Assembly: GCF_003097615.1 (NCBI RefSeq)
Contig: NZ_QCZG01000008.1
Coordinates: 43,887-107,886 of the forward strand
Direction of reading: 5' to 3'
DNA length: 64,000 nt
DNA from: Pueribacillus theae
GTDB lineage: Bacteria; Bacillota; Bacilli; Bacillales; UBA6769
The translations under genes and the position numbers were made by a program. The notes under the pieces were generated by a model. The model was not told the origin of the DNA, ran no database searches, and was given only the letters and a program-made list of their open reading frames with translations. Below, piece by piece: positions 56,159 to 64,000 of this stretch (positions are counted from its first letter, which is position 1; every line of letters begins with the position of its first letter).

Positions 56159-56647
56159 TCAAACGATTGCTTCATTCTCAGCTAGTTGTCGATACTTTCC
56201 TTGAAAAAAGCAAAGTGGAGAACCTTCATTATTCTTTAGACCCAATACTTCACCGAAAAATACTGTATGGTCCCCCATTTCAAGTTCTTTTACAACTTTA
56301 CACTTTAAATTGGCAAGTGCGTCATCTAGAAGAGGAACCCCTTCTTCCGTTATTTCAAAAGAAAATTCCGGTTTTTCGTTAACTTTTTGATTAGCAAAAA
56401 GTTTCGATATATTAATTTGCTCAGCTTTTAAGAAATTTACACCAAAATATCCAGTTTTTGTGATCAAATCCAAGCACTTTGCTCGATGATCGATACATAT
56501 TAAAATAATTGGCGGTTCTAGAGATACTGAGGAAAATGCATTAGCTGTCATTGCATGAACATCTTCTTCTCCTTTTACTGTAATAACAGTAACCCCCGTC
56601 GAAAAACGTCCCATCGCATTTCTAAATTCTCTTGAATCAAAATTCAT
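56159..56647 (-). CDS. Flavin reductase-like FMN-binding protein
   Basis: A 162-residue protein of the HpaC/RutF/ActVB type: FRNAMGRFSTGVTVITV at the start, MTANAFSSVSLEPPIILICI, and GDHTVFFGEV near 130. Such proteins supply reduced flavin to a two-component monooxygenase or bind FMN for other uses. No monooxygenase is seen in the window. It follows the cupin gene by 52 bp. AAAGGAGT lies just ahead of the ATG. Confidence 0.9.
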   Translation of the reverse strand: MNFDSREFRNAMGRFSTGVTVITVKGEEDVHAMTANAFSSVSLEPPIILICIDHRAKCLDLITKTGYFGVNFLKAEQINISKLFANQKVNEKPEFSFEITEEGVPLLDDALANLKCKVVKELEMGDHTVFFGEVLGLKNNEGSPLCFFQGKYRQLAENEAIV

Positions 56648-56699
56648 ATTTAAAACTCCTTTCGGCTTTTGCTATATTTTTGTAATAAAGCATAAAATG

Positions 56700-57041
56700 T
56701 TATTTGGAATAATAGCGGACTTCAAAAATTTTGCATCCATTAGGAGATTTCCAAGGACCATGCTTCATTCCCGGTGGACGGCACGCAACCATTCCAGCTG
56801 TAAACTCCTCATTTAATTCCAAATCAATAATTGAACCCTCAATGATAAAAAGCTCTTCCCAAAAATCATGAATTTGCACCCCATTCGGTGATGTATCTGT
56901 TCCAGGTTCAAATTCAAGAATTCTAGTCGCAACACTTGATCCAGGTATTTGAGCGATTACTCTTTGTGATAATCCTTTTGGACTTAATTCTTCCTTCTCA
57001 AACTTTAAAAAATCTATAAATTCCAATTCTGGCTTTTCCAT
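56700..57041 (-). CDS. Small single-domain cupin
   Basis: A 113-residue cupin; the first motif region GVQIHDFWEELFIIEG contains His and Glu ligands and the second GMVACRPPGMKHGPW supplies a His, so a metal site is plausible. Enzyme or sensor roles are both known for such proteins. GGAGG precedes the ATG. It has its own promoter (57107-57135) and leads a two-gene unit with the flavin reductase. Confidence 0.82.
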   Translation of the reverse strand: MEKPELEFIDFLKFEKEELSPKGLSQRVIAQIPGSSVATRILEFEPGTDTSPNGVQIHDFWEELFIIEGSIIDLELNEEFTAGMVACRPPGMKHGPWKSPNGCKIFEVRYYSK

Positions 57042-57106
57042 TTAGAACCTCCATATAAAATCATTACTATATTAATTAACAATAAAAAATAATGAGCTCT
57101 GTATAC

Positions 57107-57135
57107 ATTATACTAAGTTAAGAATTTTGTATCAA
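57107..57135 (-). promoter_or_regulatory. Sigma-A promoter of the cupin unit
   Basis: TTGATA (57135-57130), 17 nt, TATAAT (57112-57107) on the minus strand, 65 bp before the cupin start. The palindrome TGTATACA overlaps the start-site region. Confidence 0.75.
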
Positions 57136-57150
57136 CTGCCATTTTTCCCT

Positions 57151-57726
57151 TTAATTTTTTAATGATTTTGGTTTTTGCAACCATCGATTCGTTAAATTAT
57201 TTTCGATAGAAAATTGGTCCATCACCCGTGCAATTGTATGATCTACGATATCCCTAATTGTTTTTGGGTTATTATAGAATGCTGGCATTGGGGGTAGTAT
57301 AGTACACCCCATTCTAGCTAAGCGAAGCATATTTTCAAGATGTATTTCACTTAAAGGGGCTTCCCGAGGGACTAGAACCAATTTTCGCTTTTCTTTTATA
57401 ATGACGTCGGCTGCTCTAGACAACAAGTTATCTGCCAAGCCATAACTAATTGAAGCTAAGGATTTCATACTGCATGGGGCAATAATCATCCCATCTGTAC
57501 GAAACGAGCCACTTGAAATAATTGCAGCTTGGTTATTCGATGAGTAAACATGTGTAGCAAGGGACTTCACAGAGTCAACAGTATAAGAAGTCTCGATCTT
57601 GATTGTTTTTTCGGCCCATGAACTTATAATTAAATGGGTCTCAACCCCACATTCCTTAAGTGCTTCCAATAAACGAATCCCATAAATTGATCCCGTTGCC
57701 CCTGATATCCCTACTACAATTTTCAA
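57151..57726 (-). CDS. ubiX: UbiX-like flavin prenyltransferase
   Basis: Makes prenylated FMN, the cofactor of UbiD decarboxylases. It has 191 residues: FMN/phosphate loop VGISGATGSIYG at the N-terminus, IIAPCSMKSLASISYGLADNLLSRAADVIIKE, and the conserved VPREAPLSEIHLENMLRLA. It lies 29 bp after ubiD, a standard pairing (Bsd/Vdc/Pad1-like). Confidence 0.95.
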   Translation of the reverse strand: MKIVVGISGATGSIYGIRLLEALKECGVETHLIISSWAEKTIKIETSYTVDSVKSLATHVYSSNNQAAIISSGSFRTDGMIIAPCSMKSLASISYGLADNLLSRAADVIIKEKRKLVLVPREAPLSEIHLENMLRLARMGCTILPPMPAFYNNPKTIRDIVDHTIARVMDQFSIENNLTNRWLQKPKSLKN

Positions 57727-57755
57727 ACTAATCCCTCCAAGAACTTATGTTTGAT

Positions 57756-59147
57756 CTAATCATTATTTAAATAAGCTTCACTTAATTTTTTTGGAAGTGT
57801 ATTTTCTATCCTATCTTTTGAATAATTTTCTATTCCAGGAATGCGTGTTACTTCATATTCGAATGGATCAGCTTTTAGAGGTATAGTACAATCAAATCCA
57901 AGTTTAGAACTTACACCATTATCGGTTGATGGATCAAGTTTGGAACCTAATGCATGATTTATAACAACTAAATCACGTTCAGCTTGAAAACGCGTAGCAA
58001 CACACCATTCTACTTGATCCATATCAAAAATATCAATTTCTTCATCAACGACAATCACTTGTTTTATATCATAATGACCAGCAAATGCAGCCAATATTAC
58101 ATTTTTTGCTTCGCCTTCATTTCTCTTTTTCATCGAGACAACCAAGTGAAAGCGTCCTTTCCCACCATTTGTTAAATAAACTTTGCTTACACCTGGGCTT
58201 GTGTTTTTCAATGATCGCAATAGGCTAGCTTCTCGCGGAATCGCACCCAAAAGTAAATTTTCATCTGATCCAGCTAAGCATGTTTGATAGATCGGATTGT
58301 CACGGTGGGTAACACAATGGATTTCAATGACTTCCTTATCGCTTTTTGGTCCATAGTAAGCTGGAAACTCACCAAATGGTCCCTCTGGTTCCCTAACCTT
58401 CGGTAGGATACGACCTTCCAACACAATTTCTGCAAAAGCGGGCACATCAATGTCTACCGTTTTACAAGGGACTACTGGAATTGGAGATTTTTTTAGTGCA
58501 CCAGCAATTTCTATTTCATCTTGCCCAAGTGGAGCAATCGCTTGAGAAGACAACATTAGAATCGGATCGACACCGATAACGATCGCGATTTCTAACGGTT
58601 TTCCTATCTCTTCCATTTTTTTAAAAAAATTATAGGTGTGTCTTGGTAAAATTAATGCGCCTAACTTGTTTTTACCTGACACTTGCAATCGATGAATAGA
58701 AACATTTTGACTTCCAGTTTCCGGATCGCGTACGATTGCCAAACCTGCCGAAATATAGTGACCTGAATCTTTCTCCTGATGGATAGGAATTGGGAACATT
58801 TTCAACAGATCAATGTCATTCTTAATGACGTTTTGATGTACTGGCGCCTCTTCACTAGACAGTTGTTTAGGTGGTAATGGATGATCCATTGCGTCAAGAA
58901 ATCGATCCGTCATTTCGTGTTTATCACATCCAATGGCTTTCGCAAATTGTTCCCGAGTGCTTGCAATTCCAGCAACTGCACAGCCGTCATAACCTTCAAT
59001 TTTTGGAAAGAAAACAGGCTTTTCTCCATCGTATAATTTAGTATATCCTGCCATTTCGAATTTAGTTGATACCTCTTTATCAACCACTGCCAATTCCTTA
59101 TTCTCATTTAACAGTCGTAACCAGGATCGTAATGATTTTATACTCAT
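57756..59147 (-). CDS. UbiD family prFMN decarboxylase
   Basis: Non-oxidative decarboxylase of an aromatic or alpha,beta-unsaturated acid. It has 463 residues. Catalytic Arg region VSIHRLQ (near 155) and the Glu pair in REPEGPFGEFPAYYG (near 265) are present; SAGLAIVRDPETG is the metal/prFMN region. It is followed by ubiX. Length and composition fit the phenolic-acid BsdC/VdcC group as well as others; the small BsdD/VdcD partner is not in the window. Confidence 0.93.
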   Translation of the reverse strand: MSIKSLRSWLRLLNENKELAVVDKEVSTKFEMAGYTKLYDGEKPVFFPKIEGYDGCAVAGIASTREQFAKAIGCDKHEMTDRFLDAMDHPLPPKQLSSEEAPVHQNVIKNDIDLLKMFPIPIHQEKDSGHYISAGLAIVRDPETGSQNVSIHRLQVSGKNKLGALILPRHTYNFFKKMEEIGKPLEIAIVIGVDPILMLSSQAIAPLGQDEIEIAGALKKSPIPVVPCKTVDIDVPAFAEIVLEGRILPKVREPEGPFGEFPAYYGPKSDKEVIEIHCVTHRDNPIYQTCLAGSDENLLLGAIPREASLLRSLKNTSPGVSKVYLTNGGKGRFHLVVSMKKRNEGEAKNVILAAFAGHYDIKQVIVVDEEIDIFDMDQVEWCVATRFQAERDLVVINHALGSKLDPSTDNGVSSKLGFDCTIPLKADPFEYEVTRIPGIENYSKDRIENTLPKKLSEAYLNND

Positions 59148-59169
59148 TTCTCCCTCAGGCCTCCATTTT

Positions 59170-60831
59170 TTATTCGAATTCTTGCAATGTTTTAGATGCT
59201 GAAATGGTTTGAAGATCTAATGGAATTTCTATAATGGTAGGTTTTTTATTCGCTAATGACTTTTTTAGAATGTCTCTGAAATCTTGGTTATCTTTGACTT
59301 TATAACCGTGCCCACCAAATATTATTCCTAATTTATCAAAATCTGGATTACCCAAATCAGATCCAATTACCCGTTTCGGGAATTTTTTCTCCTGATGCAA
59401 ACGAATTGCACCATAAGAGTTATTATTGAAAATAAACGATATAACAGGAATATTATAGCGCACAGCTGTTTCAAATTCCTGAAGGGTCATCATAAAGCCA
59501 CCGTCCCCTGATAACGTAACCACGGGGCGATCAGGATAAATCATTTTAGCAGCGATTCCAGATGGCAACCCATATCCCATCGTTCCCGATGTAGGACCCA
59601 AATACTTTTGGTTTTCTTTAAATATAAAGTAATTTGAAAACCATGTATAAAAGGTTCCTGCATCAGATGTTAATATCGCATTATCCGGTAAAATAGTATG
59701 CATATCATCAATTAATTCTTCCATTGAAAAAATACCACTTATCTGTTTACTACGTTGTTTTTTTCTTTCTAATAACGCGGTTTTATACCTTCGTTTACAA
59801 TGATTTACCCATTCAGAAATTTCCGTTTGATGATTCAAATCAGTCAACACGCTCGTTAAAAGTTGCAATGCTTTCTTTGCATCCGCTTGAATGGATAGAT
59901 TTGCGGAAAACGGCTGGTTCATTAAACTATTATTATCAATATCAATATGAATTACTTTTTGCTCTTTCGTAGGGAAAGAGTATTTCTGTGTCGTTATATC
60001 AGAGAGCCTTGTCCCGATTGCCAAAATGAGATCTGACTCTCTAAGGGTTTCAAGAATTTCAGGGAAAGTCCCTAAGCCAGTATTTCCTAAATAATTCGGA
60101 TGGTCATTGGGAAAAACGTCGTGTCTCCTAAACGCCGACATAACCGGAATGCCAGTTAACTCAGAAAACTTTATAAGCTCCTCCTTACTATCTGATAAGG
60201 TTATTCCTCCCCCGGCTAAAATGACAGGTTTTTTACACAGATTTAAATTTTGAATGATGTTAGAAGCATCGTTTTCAACCAATCCTGGTCTCCGTACACT
60301 CACTGGTGTGGAATAATGAAATTTTGCTTTTTCACCTAATAAATTCTCAGGTATCGATACTACTACCGGACCTGGTCTTCCTGTTTTTGCTATGGTTACT
60401 GCCAAATGAATGATTTCTGGGATGCGAGAAACTTCATTAACTTCCACAGAATATTTTGCAATGTGGGAAAAGAAAGCAGCTATGTCTACTTCTTGCCAAG
60501 CCTCTCTCCCTTTGAATTTACTATTTACTTGTCCGATAATGACAAGCATGGGAGTAGAATCTTGCTGAGCTGTATGAACACCAATCGTTAATTGAGAAGC
60601 GCCAACTCCTGCAGTGCCAATGCAGACAGCCGGTTTACCGACTGTCTTACCGTAAGCTTCAGCCATAAAAGAGGCTCCCCCTTCATGCCTTGCCGAAATA
60701 AAGTTTAACTTTGAAGAATCGTAGATTGCATCTACTAAATCTAAAATTTGTTCACCTGGCACACCAAATATTTGATTAACTCCTTCAATTTCTAAACATT
60801 TTATTACAGCTTGTGCACCTGTAATTTTCAA
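59170..60831 (-). CDS. TPP-dependent enzyme of the acetolactate synthase-like family
   Basis: A 553-residue three-domain protein: pyrimidine domain with the catalytic Glu in ARHEGGASFMAEAYG, central domain with GGGITLSDS and AIGTRLSDITTQ, and pyrophosphate domain with the TPP motif GDGGFMMTLQEFETAVRY ... NNNSYG. Related enzymes are acetolactate synthase, benzoylformate decarboxylase and sulfoacetaldehyde acetyltransferase. Context points to a 2-oxoacid substrate from the same pathway as UbiD. Not ilvB: no regulatory subunit gene follows. Confidence 0.9.
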   Translation of the reverse strand: MKITGAQAVIKCLEIEGVNQIFGVPGEQILDLVDAIYDSSKLNFISARHEGGASFMAEAYGKTVGKPAVCIGTAGVGASQLTIGVHTAQQDSTPMLVIIGQVNSKFKGREAWQEVDIAAFFSHIAKYSVEVNEVSRIPEIIHLAVTIAKTGRPGPVVVSIPENLLGEKAKFHYSTPVSVRRPGLVENDASNIIQNLNLCKKPVILAGGGITLSDSKEELIKFSELTGIPVMSAFRRHDVFPNDHPNYLGNTGLGTFPEILETLRESDLILAIGTRLSDITTQKYSFPTKEQKVIHIDIDNNSLMNQPFSANLSIQADAKKALQLLTSVLTDLNHQTEISEWVNHCKRRYKTALLERKKQRSKQISGIFSMEELIDDMHTILPDNAILTSDAGTFYTWFSNYFIFKENQKYLGPTSGTMGYGLPSGIAAKMIYPDRPVVTLSGDGGFMMTLQEFETAVRYNIPVISFIFNNNSYGAIRLHQEKKFPKRVIGSDLGNPDFDKLGIIFGGHGYKVKDNQDFRDILKKSLANKKPTIIEIPLDLQTISASKTLQEFE

Positions 60832-60844
60832 AAATAAACACCTC

Positions 60845-62752
60845 TTAACTAGAGTACTCTAATGATTCTTTATCCGGAATATTTTTTGATTCGTTTTTCT
60901 TTCGGGCAGCTTGGATGACAAGAATTGTTACAAAGATTACTAAACCGATAAGGCTAACAAAAACATTCGGTACAATTAAACATATAGCTGCTATTCCTAA
61001 CGCAACTCGAAGAAGCCAATTAACGGAATACAATAAATAGCCAATAAGGGCACTAGATAATGCAATAACTCCTAATAAAGTAGTAACCGATGAGATTACA
61101 ATTTGAAGCGTATTGCCAACTAGTAGAAGAGGCGGATTAAAAACAAATGAAAATGCGACCAAAAATGCTGGTATTGATAAATAGAAAGCGTAATACCCTG
61201 TTTGATTCGTATCACTTTGAGCAATACTTGCAGCACTATAAGATGCCAATGCAACAGGAGGTGTAATCATTGAAAAACATGCAAAATAAAGAATAAACAT
61301 ATGACTAGCAAGAGGTTCAAAGCCTAATTGTTGTAATGATGGTGCTAATAATACCGCTGCCATAATATAAGCAGAAGTTGTCGGCATTCCCATGCCTAGT
61401 ATAATACATCCAATACTTACTAATGCCACCGATAAAATCGTTACACCGAAAGACCACTGAATAATTAAGCTACTAAACTTAAGACCTAAACTTGAATGAG
61501 TAATCACACCTACTATAATACCTGCTACCGCACATGGAATAGCAACTTGAATTGCTTGCTTTGCTCCACTAATTAAGGCGTCTAAAACTTTAGTAATCCC
61601 CATTCTTGTGGATTTTCGAAAATAGCTAATTACAACGACAGCAACAATCGACCAGAATGCTGCTAAACTCAATGTTTTACCCATAAAAATAAGTGTAATT
61701 AAAAGTAGCAGCGGCAAAAGCAGATGTATTTTATCTAAGATTTTCTCTTTCTCGTTAGAAACCTTCTCATCGTTTGAAGAAGAGTTCTTACTTGCTGCCT
61801 TCATACCAATTTTTCCTGCTCTAAGATGAACTGTTACATATAACATAATGTAATAAATAACAGCTGGAATCAGGGCCGCTAATGCAACTTCCGTATATGG
61901 GATACCTAATGTATCTGCCATCAAAAAGGCAGCAGCCCCCATAATAGGTGGAAGAATTTGTCCTCCAGTCGATGCTAATGCTTCAACAGAAGCGGCGAAT
62001 TTGGGGGTGAACCCTGCTTTTTTCATTAATGGAATAGTAAAGATACCAGTACTAGCAACATTTGCTACAGCGCTGCCACTAATTGTTCCCATTCCACCAC
62101 TAGCAAGAATAGCTGCTTTTGCAGGCCCTCCTTTTGATCTCTTAGTTGCTTTTAAAGCAAGATCAATAAAGAGTTGTCCACCTCCGGAAAGTTCTAAGAA
62201 TGCAGAAAATAAAACAAAATAAAACACATAATCCGTTGATACACCAATAGGAACTCCTAGTATACCGTCTAATGAAAAGTACATTGCTTCTACCATTCGT
62301 TTTACACTTAACCCATCATGACCTAGAAGTCCTGGAAAATATGGACCCGCAAATGCATAAATCATGAAAAAAACTGCTAAGATTGTCATCGTTTTACCGA
62401 TTGTTCGACGAGAAGCTTCCAAAAGCAAAAGAACGACTAAAATACATACCGTATAATCTAAAACAGTAAGTTCACTGACAAATTGAATTCTAGAGACTAA
62501 CCGTTCTGCTTGAAAATAAACATAAGCCCCAGTAGCCAAAGATAGGATGACTAAAAGATAGTCAAAGTTTCTTAAAAATAGATTTTTTGAGTTTTTACCA
62601 ACTCTAACAAGTGCAAAGGTTAACCCAAGAGCAAAAGCTACATGAAGCGCTCTTTGAATCTGGGCTGCCATAGGAGCTACGCCAGCTTGATATAACTGAA
62701 ACAGTGACCAAACAATTGCAATGACAGAAACTAATTTCAAATATTTTTTCAT
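60845..62752 (-). CDS. TRAP transporter fused permease (DctM-DctQ)
   Basis: A 635-residue membrane protein with about 16 helices. The N-terminal part resembles the small DctQ subunit and the rest the DctM subunit (motifs GGMGTISGSAVANVASTG and GMGMPTTSAYIMAAVLL). It works with the TAXI receptor encoded upstream, driven by an ion gradient. Together they should import a small carboxylate. Confidence 0.95.
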   Translation of the reverse strand: MKKYLKLVSVIAIVWSLFQLYQAGVAPMAAQIQRALHVAFALGLTFALVRVGKNSKNLFLRNFDYLLVILSLATGAYVYFQAERLVSRIQFVSELTVLDYTVCILVVLLLLEASRRTIGKTMTILAVFFMIYAFAGPYFPGLLGHDGLSVKRMVEAMYFSLDGILGVPIGVSTDYVFYFVLFSAFLELSGGGQLFIDLALKATKRSKGGPAKAAILASGGMGTISGSAVANVASTGIFTIPLMKKAGFTPKFAASVEALASTGGQILPPIMGAAAFLMADTLGIPYTEVALAALIPAVIYYIMLYVTVHLRAGKIGMKAASKNSSSNDEKVSNEKEKILDKIHLLLPLLLLITLIFMGKTLSLAAFWSIVAVVVISYFRKSTRMGITKVLDALISGAKQAIQVAIPCAVAGIIVGVITHSSLGLKFSSLIIQWSFGVTILSVALVSIGCIILGMGMPTTSAYIMAAVLLAPSLQQLGFEPLASHMFILYFACFSMITPPVALASYSAASIAQSDTNQTGYYAFYLSIPAFLVAFSFVFNPPLLLVGNTLQIVISSVTTLLGVIALSSALIGYLLYSVNWLLRVALGIAAICLIVPNVFVSLIGLVIFVTILVIQAARKKNESKNIPDKESLEYSS

Positions 62753-62859
62753 ACAGGGCCTCCTTCTTCATATCAGCCTTCCAGAGCCATTAAGCCAAAA
62801 TAGGTACCTAGATTAAACGATATTAAAACTTTCCTAGGACCTAATGCCATATTTCTTGG

Positions 62860-63930
62860 TTATTTTTTAAGAACACCAACTTCCTCATAATAACGTTGTG
62901 CACCTGGATGAAGCGGAACACCTGTTAAATTCTCATCGGCAGCCTTGCTTGGGTCAAAATCTTTTACAGAGCTGTGGCCCTGAACCAAAGCTTCTTTATT
63001 TTCATTAATTGCTTTCGTAATCGTGTAAGCTACTTCTTCATCCATATCTTTATCTGTTATATAAGAAGCAACAAATCCGACAGTATTAACGTCATAATCT
63101 TGTCCTTTAAATTGACCTGATGGATAAGTATCATTTTCAAAGCCATATTCTTGCAGCGATGTCATAATATCGTCTTCCATTGCCATAACAGTGATATCTG
63201 TTGACAAAGCCAATTCAGTAATTACGGGATGTGCTTTAGTCATGACTAAAATGTGAATATCTGCTTGTCCATTTTGAAAAGAAGACTTAATGACATCATT
63301 TGAAGTAAGTTCAACAGAACCACCAAAGTCTTTTATCATATCGTAATCTAATCCATAAGCTTCTAGTGTAAGCCTAGTGCTGTATTCTGCTAATGTTCCT
63401 ACAGGATTCGTAATTACACGAACAGGAATTTTCTTTTCTTTAATATCTGCAAGAGAATCAATATTATTTTTTTTCAAAAAATCGGTTCTCGCTATAATGC
63501 CGACATAGTAGTCATTTATCCCACCTACTAGACCCCGAAGATTCTCATACTTTTTGTCAAAAGCAACAGTACCTTCATAAGCCCATTTACTTGCAACATT
63601 ATGCACTAATGCAAAATCTGCTTCACCTTGATCAATCAGTTCTACATTCCCTGTACCACCTGCGATAGGTAATACCTCTAGATTAATTGGTGGCGAAGTC
63701 TTTTTCAAAACTTCCGCGAGTGCACTGGAAAACTGATACCAAGAAGTTTGTGTATTATTTGTTGCTAACTTAAGATCAATGGGATCGCCATTTGCAACTT
63801 TACCATTATTCCCAGATTTTTTTTCCGCATTTTCACTGCCATTTGATCCACATCCTACAATCACTAAACTCAACCCTAAGACTAATATAAAACTAGTGAA
63901 CCAACGGAAAGACATATACTTTTTCATCAT
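62860..63930 (-). CDS. TAXI-type TRAP solute receptor lipoprotein
   Basis: Substrate-binding lipoprotein of 356 residues: signal helix 9-25 and lipobox IVGC with the lipidated Cys at 27, then a TAXI (NMT1-like) fold: DLKLATNNTQTSWYQFSSAL, GGTGNVELIDQGEADFALVH and GVPLHPGAQRYYEE at the end. GAGGAGG lies 7 nt upstream of the first of two adjacent ATG codons. First gene of the island's importer unit; the 70 bp upstream within the window hold only the binding site and an unclear promoter. Confidence 0.94.
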   Translation of the reverse strand: MMKKYMSFRWFTSFILVLGLSLVIVGCGSNGSENAEKKSGNNGKVANGDPIDLKLATNNTQTSWYQFSSALAEVLKKTSPPINLEVLPIAGGTGNVELIDQGEADFALVHNVASKWAYEGTVAFDKKYENLRGLVGGINDYYVGIIARTDFLKKNNIDSLADIKEKKIPVRVITNPVGTLAEYSTRLTLEAYGLDYDMIKDFGGSVELTSNDVIKSSFQNGQADIHILVMTKAHPVITELALSTDITVMAMEDDIMTSLQEYGFENDTYPSGQFKGQDYDVNTVGFVASYITDKDMDEEVAYTITKAINENKEALVQGHSSVKDFDPSKAADENLTGVPLHPGAQRYYEEVGVLKK

Positions 63931-64000
63931 AAACCTCCTCGTATAATATCTTTAGAGCTCACATTTAGAAGAATTTCCAGTTGATCCGGACAGCTTGAAA

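Noticed and set aside
59170..60831. Calling the TPP enzyme ilvB
   Set aside because: No ilvN-type subunit or ilv genes nearby; context is catabolic, so only the family level is supported.

Overview
The window comes from the chromosome of an endospore-forming member of the Bacillaceae (Firmicutes). It carries spoIIP, gpr, sigK, sda and an rsfA-type gene, Gram-positive ribosome binding sites, T-box leaders, a CIRCE element and 6S RNA. Most of the gene order matches two blocks of the Bacillus subtilis chromosome: grpE-hrcA-hemW-lepA-yqxA-spoIIP-gpr-rpsT-holA-yqzM-comECBA-comER-yqeMLK-nadD-yqeI-aroE-yqeHG-sda, and greA-yrrS / trmR-mltG-yrzB-ruvX-ireB-alaS-yrrI-yrzR-yrrD-recD2-yrrB-mnmA-iscS-cymR-rarA / aspS-hisS. 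The genus is not settled from sequence alone.

Layout: 1-8.6 kb holds heat-shock, heme, translation and sporulation genes. 8.7-12.4 kb is an islet between rpsT and holA with a two-component system diverging from a decayed gene and two membrane proteins, bounded by an 11-bp inverted repeat. 12.4-24.2 kb is the DNA-uptake (com) operon and the yqe block, ending at sda behind a cluster of DnaA boxes. 24.3-30.2 kb holds uninterrupted sigK, an atypical two-component pair and the cytochrome c assembly genes resC-resB. 30.4-33.4 kb has a cold-shock gene with a hairpin leader, then greA, yrrS, mtnN and luxS. 33.5-53.7 kb is the tRNA, sulfur and recombination block with two tRNA synthetase T-box leaders and 6S RNA. 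54.3-64 kb is an AT-rich catabolic island: TAXI-TRAP importer, TPP enzyme, UbiD decarboxylase, UbiX, cupin, flavin reductase, GntR regulator and isochorismatase-like hydrolase. Its substrate is unknown.

The strongest unusual signals are structural. A family of elements with TGTTCAAAAAG-type inverted ends and AT-rich 8-bp flanking direct repeats occurs in two long copies and at least three short ones. The long copies contain hairpins with (A/G)UCCU loops, which I associate with the Bacillaceae-1 RNA motif. One long copy sits inside the Stem I region of the alaS T-box leader. The alaS reading frame is broken by one base at a run of seven A, in the exact phase of a -1 slippery heptamer, and hemW has no ATG, GTG or TTG start, only ATC or ATT behind a perfect ribosome binding site.

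Starts were chosen by ribosome binding site and family length. Many are TTG or GTG. No rRNA, tRNA, CRISPR array, intact transposase or prophage was seen.
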